Shown in pieces: positions 57,277 to 64,000 of a stretch of 64,000 nt of DNA. Position 1 is the stretch's first letter. Each line of letters begins with the position of its first letter. The notes beneath the pieces were generated by a model. It searched no databases, was not told the DNA's origin, and saw only the letters and a program-made list of their open reading frames with translations. This stretch comes from Harmothoe impar (lineage: Eukaryota; Annelida; Polychaeta; Phyllodocida; Polynoidae), in contig OX381717.1 of the NCBI GenBank assembly GCA_947462335.1, positions 49,209,523 to 49,273,522 on the forward strand. The letters are read 5' to 3'. The translations under genes were made by a program, and so were the position numbers.

Positions 57277-57720
57277 GACTTTATTTCATGGTGAATACGA
57301 TCTGTCAAGGTTAATCCTATGGGAGTGCCATATGCCAGTGAAGCGTGCAATAACCCTCGGTTGTATTGCACGCTCTGGTCGTATTCAGGGGTCGCCATGG
57401 GGTCGCCATGGGGTCGCCATAACGTCGCTAGGCTACCGAGGATCACGTGACATGCGCGGAATTCAAAATGGCGGCATAACGGAAGTAAACAAACACCACA
57501 GAAGTAAACAAACATGGACTGTAGATCTATTTTACATCCATAAACCCTGAAATAAATACAGAGCGACACTTAAAAGTGCCCTCGTCCATGGTTATTGCAC
57601 TCGTGGTGCTAGGGCCATATTGCAATCGGCCAACGGCCATCGTGCAATACGGCCCAGTAGTATATATTGTATCGGAACGGGACCATGCATAAGTACTGTT
57701 TATTACTCAATCCACATGCA
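57277..57720. repeat. Palindrome-rich, GC-richer block at the edge of the insertion
   Basis: Starts at the breakpoint with copy C homology, with CTTTATTTCATGGTGAAT also present at 20320. It holds AGCGTGCAATA/TATTGCACGCT (57342-57352, 57364-57374), three tandem GGGTCGCCAT units (57389-57420), GATCACGTGAC, a YY1-like AAAATGGCGGC (57466 on), and GGGCCATATTGCA/TGCAATACGGCCC (57611 on). No ORF is convincing. It looks like a nested palindromic element or a transposon terminus; the two cannot be separated here. Confidence 0.5.
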
Positions 57721-58085
57721 GCCAATCAGAGGCCTCCATTTGGTCACTTGACCGGAAGTGACCTACTTAGGGGATTAGTGGTGACGTCACGTGACCTACT
57801 TAGCCAATCAGAGGCCGCCATTTGGTCACGTGACCGGAAGTGACGTCATATGACCTACTTATGGACCGGAAGTGACGTCATATGACCTACTTAGGGGACC
57901 GGAAGTGACGTCATATGACCTAATTTAGGATCACGTGACCGGAAGTGACCTGATGAGTCACGTGACCGGAAGTGACGTCACATGACCTAATGGACAACCG
58001 GAAGTGACGTCATGTGACCTCATTGAGGATCACGTGACCGGAAGTGACCTGATTGATCACGTGACCGGAAGTGACGTCACGCGAC
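57721..58085. promoter_or_regulatory. Tandem array of ETS/CRE/E-box-like sites
   Basis: Nine copies of CCGGAAGTGAC lie within 57752-58075 (starts near 57752, 57834, 57866, 57899, 57939, 57966, 57998, 58038, 58065); a tenth is at 58543. Most continue as CCGGAAGTGACGTCA (ETS-type then CRE-type) and several are preceded by TCACGTGA (E-box). GCCAATCAGAGG (CCAAT) occurs at 57721 and 57803, the latter followed by CCGCCATTTGG. Units are about 27-40 bp apart. It lies downstream of the polymerase gene on the minus strand. Function is inferred from motif likeness only. Confidence 0.6.
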
Positions 58086-58799
58086 TTAATGAAGAGATTA
58101 GCGTCTTTAAGGGGTCACGCGCTTTAAAATGTTATATATATTTTTTTTGGAGGAGGCGAGTCTCTTATTTTTTTTGTAAACCAATAAAAAACACAACAAT
58201 ATAAGTTTGTTTTTTCATTTTATTTTTTATTAGCGACTGGAAGTGACTTATTTAACTAGGTAGAAGTGTTCTTTAGAGTGTATAAGGGGGGAGGGGGAGG
58301 GGAGGGGGGGAGGGGGGCACTTTAAGATGCATGGGGAGGGGGGCACTTTTAGGATGCATGGGGTGGGTGGGGGGGAGGGGGGAGGGGGGCACTCTAAGGG
58401 GAGTTTGTCTCTTTTAAGAAAAAAAGAAAGAAAAGAATTTTTTTATTTTAATCAAGAGACACACTTCTTCTTCCTCTTGAGAGGAAGAAGTGTGTCTCTT
58501 AATTTTTTTGTTTAGGAAGTGATGGTCTTTAGGATCACGTGACCGGAAGTGACCTGATTAGTCACGTGACGTCACATGCCCTAATTAGGAGATCAGCAGC
58601 GACCGGAGGACACGCGACTTAATTGTTTTAATTTTTTTTTTTTTTTTTTTTTTTACTTACTAATAAAAGAAGACGTATGAAAATAAAACACAACAATAAT
58701 TTTATTTTATTTTTTTTATTTTATTTTTTTTCAATTCTAATAAGCTCTCAATTTTTAAAAGATGCGCTCAATCAATCAATAACACACTTATTATTTTTT
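58086..58799. other. Low-complexity stretch downstream of the polymerase gene
   Basis: Contains G-rich GGGGAGGGG tracts (58287-58395, quadruplex-prone), a T-run of about 24 (58626-58651), and A/T-runs with AATAAA-like signals on the minus strand. The 62-residue Gly-rich plus-strand frame is a by-product. Confidence 0.6.
58454..58500. terminator. Strong hairpin
   Basis: AAGAGACACACTTCTT (58454-58469) and AAGAAGTGTGTCTCTT (58485-58500) pair fully; four more pairs (CCTC/GAGG) close a TTGA loop after a 3-nt bulge. It lies 300 bp past the stop of the polymerase gene. A role in 3' processing is possible but unproven. Confidence 0.5.
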
Positions 58800-60449
58800 T
58801 CATATCTCTAAAGGACTCGTTGTCACACCGTCAGAATGCACGCGACGCTTATAATACAAGTAGCGCACGCCATCTTTCTCTATGGTGTAAGTGACCATTT
58901 TGTTTCGTACCACTTTGAAATTTCTATTTACCGCAAGGAGAGTTTTTCGTTTGCGAAGAACATCCAAGAAGTCGTCTGGTTCTTTAGGGTTTTGTTTCTT
59001 CTGTACACCTTTTGCACTCCATTTTTTGGATTTTCTTTCACCGGTGCCGCTGACTCGATCGTAGCAAATGTAAGTCTTAGGGTTGAGACTTAGGATCCCG
59101 TCACCTTCCCACTCCGCTTTCATAAGCCCCGAAGTTCTCAGATCGTGAAGGTACCGTCTCTCACAACATCCGCCGGGCGGCGGACACCATTCTCGCACTC
59201 TTTCCGTTTTTATCTTCACGAAAAGCTCTAAGTGATCGTCGCACACCGCTGTCGGAATCCACTTTCGTTTCTCTCTGAAGTAAGTCTCTCTCAGGCGAGG
59301 TCTGACTAGGTCATCCAACGTGTCACCACTGAGAGCCATGTAAAGCCTGTCGGTGTCCATTTGACAAAGAGCATAATCGCGCCGATCGAAGAATCTATCC
59401 AAAAAGTCGTATGTGAACTCTAACATTTTCAACTTCGCGTACTGGTATACCATGAACCCTATTTGAATAGGGAGGTTGTTCTTGACTGTTTTCGGTTGTA
59501 GTTCGACTTCAAACAGATCAGAACTCAACTCGGACGCCTTTTTGAAGCGCCACGAATTGGCCAATAGTTCGAACTTCCGACTGTCAGTGTATCTCACCGC
59601 CGTGTGTTTTTCTTTGTTGCAGATTGTTTTACCGTACGTGGCGTTTCCCATTAACTTGTAACAGTCTGACAGAATTTTCTCGTTCTCGTTCACGTCGCCA
59701 CGTCTTCGCGCCACCGTTACTTCGTCCGCGAAACCGGCAAAGGAGCGTTTAGGTAGGTATTCTACGACCAGCTGTACTTTGGTGACTATCAAACCGTGCT
59801 CTAAATACCACTTGAGAAGTGGCGTTCCCAAGAGAATATTTTTTCCGCGGTAACTCCCTATCAGACATCTCTGAGGCGTGTTCAACAGCTTTTCTTCCTG
59901 CGCAAAGTCTGACATGTGAGGTCCTATGTCTGATTTTGAAACGGATACGTTCTTGAAAACGGGGGTCATTTCTTCGAAGTAGTCTCGTAGGTGAGGCGGC
60001 GTAGTGATGTCCACTTGAACTAAACTGAACATTTTCCCGTCTTTGACAGCGGAAAGGATGTCGCTCTCGCTCATAGCGTTTCGAGACACTTTCAAAGCGT
60101 CAACCTTCCAGTGTTGTTGGGAGGCCTTAACCCGTTCATCTCGACGCTTCATCTCTCTCCATTCGCACTCCCACACGACGACCAGCTTGTAACATAGCGC
60201 TTTCAAGTAAGCGCTTACTCTAGCCGTTCTGTCGCGTCTCTCCTCCCTCAGTGAAGCGCACTGATATCGGTGCGACGGTATGCACTCGTGAGCGTGGAAC
60301 CAACACCCGTGAAACTGGAAAACCGTATTAGAGGCCGCGTGAAACCCGTCGACGCGAATTCTTCGACAGCCTAGAACCATCTCGCCGCCATTGAAAGCGT
60401 GGCGCAGTTTCACGTCGCGGTCGTGCTCTACGAAGCGTAACCACTCCAA
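58800..60449 (-). pseudogene. Protein-primed family B DNA polymerase, C-terminal part (palm, thumb)
   Basis: 549 residues from the ATG at 60449, but the frame is open above it and continues the polymerase from 60428-62701. Seen: HAFNGGE, VDGFHA, FHGCWFHAHEC, motif B KLMGNATYGKT (265-275) and motif C QMDTDRLYMAL (365-368; DTD present, the usual following Ser is Arg), then VREWCPPPGGC and the basic C-terminus KKWSAKGVQKKQNP. This is the layout of polymerases of Polinton/Maverick and adintovirus-like elements, which copy linear DNA from a protein primer. No capsid, integrase or protease gene is visible in this window. Confidence 0.85.
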
Positions 60450-61355
60450 AGCGCTGTGAGAGTTTTTTTGCCTAATTTCGGGCTTGAACTCACCGCGTAA
60501 TAGCCCGTGCAGTGCGCTTCGCTCATGCAGCGCAAGTACAGAGAGTTAGCGTCTAGGCCTAGGATGTGCTGGCACGTTCTCGCTTCTTCGCCGTACTTGT
60601 GCTCCCTTATCCGCGTGGTGCCCTTCTCGTGAAATCTATGGAAGATGATGGAAGGACCACCGACTAGATTTTCTTTGATCAGAGCGTGGAGGACGGCGTC
60701 GAACTGGGGGAACGTTGTGAACGCGGCTTCTAGGTTTTGGAAGAGGAACCGTAAAGTCAAACTGGCGAGAGAGATCCCGTCTTTCAACATGTCAATGCCG
60801 CGATCTTGGAAAAATTTAGCGTGATTTTTCAGAGCCTCTATGAAAGGTTTGACGTCTTTGTTGTTGTAGTGGATCAAGTAATCTCTCATAGTTTGCATCT
60901 TCTCGTCGGACCAAACTTTCTGACATGCGGCGTAGTCGGATTCGGACATTTTGACGCCCGTCAGTTCGCTGTCAAAAGCCGATCTCGGTGGCAGTGTTCT
61001 GTTTCCCAGTTTCCTGGTAGACGTCATCCATTCGTAAGGAAAGTGACCTTTCTCTTCGTTTCTGGTGAAAGCTCGCAAATAATTCGCGTAGTTGTAACCG
61101 GGTGCCAAATAGTTGACTACGTCCAAGAAAACCGTGTGCTGTGTGTAAACCGCCAAGTATTGATTACTTCTCTTTATGACGCTGAATTCTTGGTTTCTTC
61201 GGTCTCCGGAGGCAAAGAACGAGTGAAGGCGTATTTTGATCAGGTTCAAGTCGTAACGCCCCGAGTTGAAGCCCACGACTGGAGCTTGACGGATGTATCT
61301 CAGAAGCCGCTTCTTCAGTTGAACTAACGGGTGTCTGGTCTGAGCCGCAGCGAAG

Positions 61356-61386
<31 letters not shown>

Positions 61387-62701
61387 CTGGAGAAGGGGTG
61401 AATGCCGCCTCCTCCAGCAGGAGAGCTTCACCTATCGCCGCATCTAACTTCGCTAACGTCGGTCGGTAAAGTTCTAGCACAGCTTCCCCGATGACTTTGG
61501 TGTTCTCGTTTATGTGATTCAAAACTCGGTCCAACAAGGGGTCGGAATCTGCGTCGGATTCTCTGACGAAGCAGACCGGCCCCTCCCATCCCGGAAAGTC
61601 GGATGCGACGCTAGCCGACAAAGGGACGTGATCCCACAGCAGGGACACGTGTTCGGTCGACGGTTCTCTGCACGGTCTAAAGAAAGCCTCGAAATCGAAG
61701 GTGATCTTGTAAGGGTAGATTCCGGAATGTCCGTCGGGAGGAAAAATGGAGAAGTCTGCTAGCGCTTCGAAAATCGTTCTCGAATTTTGGTAGATGCCAC
61801 CTACATAGCGCAACTTGACTTGTCGGCAAGAGGAAAGCTGGTTCCTGTGTCTCTTCAGCAAGAACTCGGTGGTGAACGCCGCCTTACACTTGCAACATTC
61901 GTATATGCCCGCGTACGCGTTGAAGTCCGTGACCAGAGAGACGTGCAAACCGCCTTTCGCCGTCAGGTGTAGGTTGACTTTACCTCGGGCGGCCAGAGTT
62001 CTGGAAGGCGGTCTGATCAGAGTAACGCGTCTTCTCAACTTCCTCCCCGGCACCTGACGCGACGCGGTGTAAACCGCTATTTGTATGTCAAACAAGTTCT
62101 CTAACACGGGTAAGTCGCGGATGTTCAAACCCGGAAAGGTTTCAGGTGTGGCAGCGGGACAGAACTGACGTAACAAATCTGAAGCGCGCTTGCTGGTGTT
62201 GTATAAGTGAAAGGAAATGCAGCGGAAGACGCAGAGGTTGTCCTTGTTGGGAAAATCTAACACTCCGCTTCTCTTTCCAACTCGACCGGCCTGAGTGATC
62301 CTACCGCCTATGGGAAATTCCCCCGGTCCCATGTAAACGCAAATGTTCAAATTGGTAGGAAAAAGAACGTGCCACTTGGTGTCAGAGTCGCAAAGTTTCC
62401 GTACTTCCTCGCAAGCGACGGTGTTTTCCATCTTTGAGAGGAGCTCTTCCAAAGTTTCTGAATTAGTTATAGTAGGGAGCGGTTGTATGAGAGTTGCGTT
62501 GTTCTGGGAGGCGTGAAAGTAGCGCAGTTTGCTCTTGTCTTCTCTGTGTTGTAAGAGTAAGCCTACCGAGAAACCCACTTTGTATCTGAATCTTTGCGTG
62601 AAGTGAATGCGACGCATAGTATCTACAGCGTCACTCAACTCGCCGGTTGGTAGTCTGAAGTTTGTTACACTCACGCGAGTCCCGTGCATCCTGACACCCA
62701 T
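60428..62701 (-). pseudogene. Protein-primed family B DNA polymerase, N-terminal part (N-terminal extension and exonuclease)
   Basis: 757 residues. Residues ~145-215 contain FPNKDNLCVFRCISFHLYN, an extension seen in this polymerase group; ~268-292 is a C2H2-like finger (YECCKCKAAF...KRH). Exo I is FDFEAF (Asp336, Glu338), exo II VGFNSGRYDLNLIK, exo III region FLDVVNYLAPGY. Motif A is GLDANSLY (Asp717). A run of 11 Gly (about 439-449, from CCG repeats at 61350-61385) sits between exo I and II and is unusual. The frame ends 14 codons after an A7 run where the other part takes over. ATG 62701 is likely; a few in-frame codons extend above it. Confidence 0.85.
60463..60469 (-). other. A7 run at the polymerase frame break
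   Basis: The coding strand has seven A residues, and the downstream polymerase frame is the -1 frame from exactly here. Both frames are coding-like on their own side. The cause could be a one-base indel, a sequencing error or slippage; which one is not decidable here. Confidence 0.7.
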
Positions 62702-62753
62702 TCGTATTGCAGGCCAATTCGCCGTGAACGTTTCCTCACCGTTCGGTACAGCA

Positions 62754-63716
62754 CATATGGCTCACTCTCACCAGATCGATGCAACTATTATTTGGACGTA
62801 CATGATCGGCGGACGTACATGATCGGCGGACGTACATGATCGGCGGACGTACATGATCGGTGACGTACATGATCGGTGACGTACATGATCGGTGACGTAC
62901 ATGATCGGGAGTTATTGACTGCCCTACCCTTTCTGACCATGTTAAAACATAAATATATCTTACCAAGGTGTGCATATGGTGTGTGTCTTGACATGTTCTA
63001 TGTTAGACATGTGTATATTCGACTAGGAAGAGAATTTTACTTGACATTTCAATACCGATCATGTACGTCATGTGACGTACATGATCGGTGACGTACATGA
63101 TCGGTGATTAATGACTGCCCTACCCTTTCTGAACAAGGAAAAACATAAATAAACCTTACCTAGGTGTACATATGATGTATGTCTTGACATGTAAGATGTT
63201 AGACATGTGTAGATGCGACTAGTAAGAGTATTTTACATGACATTTGAAATACCGATCATGTACGTCATGTGACGTACATGATTGGCCATTATTTATTGAC
63301 TGTCTTAATTACCCTTTCTGACCATATATAAAACATAAATCAATCATAGCAAGGTGTACATATGATGTAGGTCTAAATATGTATAATCATAGACATGTGA
63401 AGCAGTGGGTAATGAGGAAATGTTACATGACATTCCAAGCCGATCATGTACGTCATGTGACGTACATGATCGGTTACACATTGAGCCCCCCCCCTCCGGC
63501 CCCTATAAATATTTTGGGAGTTTTTTTTTTCTAATAAACTCCCCAAAGATACATTACAGCCTATAGGTATGGTTGGGAGAGTTAAACATCGTAGTGCAGG
63601 GGGTAAAAGATGGATTTTGTACTCTGCCAATCATGTACGTCTGCCGATCATGTACGTCCGCCGATCATGTACGTCACTTTTTTAGTTGCACTGATTTGGT
63701 GAGAGTGAGCCATATG
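62754..63716. mobile_element. 963-bp inverted-repeat cassette upstream of the polymerase gene
   Basis: The ends CATATGGCTCACTCTCACCA (62754 on) and their inverse (63716 back) give arms of about 90 bp with a few mismatches. Next to each arm lies a direct array of (T)GACGTACATGATCGG: seven copies from about 62796 to 62909 and three inverse copies at 63627-63675. Between them are three units of about 190 bp (62910-63089, 63090-63286, 63287-63473), each ending in a palindrome. No ORF is convincing. It could be a MITE, a control region or a replication/packaging region. Confidence 0.8.
63054..63473. repeat. Three spaced 34-36 bp palindromes
   Basis: ACCGATCATGTACGTCA, TG, TGACGTACATGATCGGT at 63054-63089 is perfect. 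The copies at 63251-63286 (one mismatch) and 63440-63473 (perfect over 16-bp arms) are spaced about 197 and 189 bp apart. Confidence 0.9.
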
Positions 63717-63916
63717 CGCGGAGGGATAGTCACCCCGTCCAGAGATTCGCGTCGACAGGTGATCTTTCGGCAATCGCCTTCTCCGCATAGAGGGCAAAAC
63801 TTAGGTATTACTCTACATTTTTCTACGTGTCTGTCGTGATTGTACGGTCTTTTAAAAATTTTGAAACACTTTTTGCAGACGTACTGCGTCATGTTTTTTG
63901 TTTTTTGTTTTTTCAT
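63674..63916 (-). CDS. Small zinc-finger ORF
   Basis: 80 residues. MTQYVCKKCFKIFKRPYNHDRHVEKC gives a Cys-x2-Cys...His-x4-Cys finger, followed by CPLCGEGDC. The last ~15 residues run into the arm of the repeat cassette, so the original C-terminus may have been replaced when the cassette arose. It is on the same strand as the polymerase and lies upstream of it. The start is the first of two close ATGs (63916; also 63892). Identity beyond 'zinc finger' is not clear. Confidence 0.6.
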   Translation of the reverse strand: MKKQKTKNMTQYVCKKCFKIFKRPYNHDRHVEKCRVIPKFCPLCGEGDCRKITCRRESLDGVTIPPRIWLTLTKSVQLKK

Positions 63917-64000
63917 TTAGTTACCAATTATTAAAAAATTTAAAAAATTTAAAAAAAGGTTTTTTTGAGGTTTTTTTCCAACTACTTAGCCGTCTATCTA
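63917..64000. other. AT-rich end of window
   Basis: A- and T-runs (AATTTAAAAAATTT type), no gene. The element continues beyond the window. Confidence 0.4.

Noticed and set aside
62788..63675. CRISPR-like array
   Set aside because: Motif spacing of 16-17 bp without unique spacers, palindromes in inverse orientation, eukaryotic context.
1..64000. tRNA and rRNA genes
   Set aside because: No cloverleaf with conserved A/B boxes and no rRNA word was recognised by eye; the tRNA-like match at 51016-51027 is only the 12-base primer site.

Overview
This is eukaryotic, almost certainly invertebrate-animal DNA. It shows spliced genes with GT/AG introns, intronless class A GPCRs, a secreted EGF/fibrinogen-domain lectin family, CR1/jockey-type LINEs, a Ty3/gypsy LTR retrotransposon, many non-autonomous DNA transposons, and a virus-like protein-primed DNA polymerase. 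The gene families fit a marine invertebrate, perhaps an invertebrate deuterostome, but the species is not resolved from sequence. No rRNA, tRNA, CRISPR or bacterial operon structure was seen.

Layout. 1-7.1 kb: a decayed LINE (LINE-A) whose ORF1 carries an RRM-type nucleic-acid-binding domain and then a NADAR (YbiA-like) enzyme domain. Its ORF2 is broken by frameshifts, and the C-terminal end of ORF2 is inverted in place. 7.1-20 kb: two intact intronless GPCR genes on opposite strands (9321-10319 + and 18875-19900 -), a rearranged GPCR pseudogene between them, small inverted-repeat elements and a LINE scrap. 22.9-26.5 kb: a second LINE (LINE-B) with a nearly intact endonuclease/reverse transcriptase ORF broken once. 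28.1-57.3 kb: three tandem minus-strand copies of a fibrinogen-like gene. Copy A reads as a consistent 10-exon gene (signal peptide and coil, a 10-bp micro-exon, five EGF exons, three fibrinogen exons; 459 codons with stop). Copies B and C are pseudogenes with different lesions. Comparing the copies gives empty sites for several insertions.

38.8-51.5 kb: a complete young Ty3/gypsy-like element on the minus strand, inserted in the first intron of copy B. Its two 437-bp LTRs differ at 2 positions. It has a tRNA-His-type primer site, gag, a -1 frameshift signal, pol, and a large third coding region downstream of pol. That region is preceded by a stretch that looks like a CpG-type cellular promoter. 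57.3-64 kb: an AT- and homopolymer-rich region with a tenfold array of ETS/CRE/E-box-like sites, and a minus-strand protein-primed family B DNA polymerase split by one frameshift at an A7 run. Next comes a 963-bp inverted-repeat cassette holding 17 copies of one 12-16 bp motif, then a small zinc-finger ORF. This looks like one end of a Polinton/adintovirus-like element running off the window.

Most promising for new biology: the NADAR domain inside a LINE ORF1; the extra zinc-finger/Lys-rich gene with its own putative promoter in the LTR element; and the two site arrays flanking the polymerase gene. All calls were made by eye; no database search was run.
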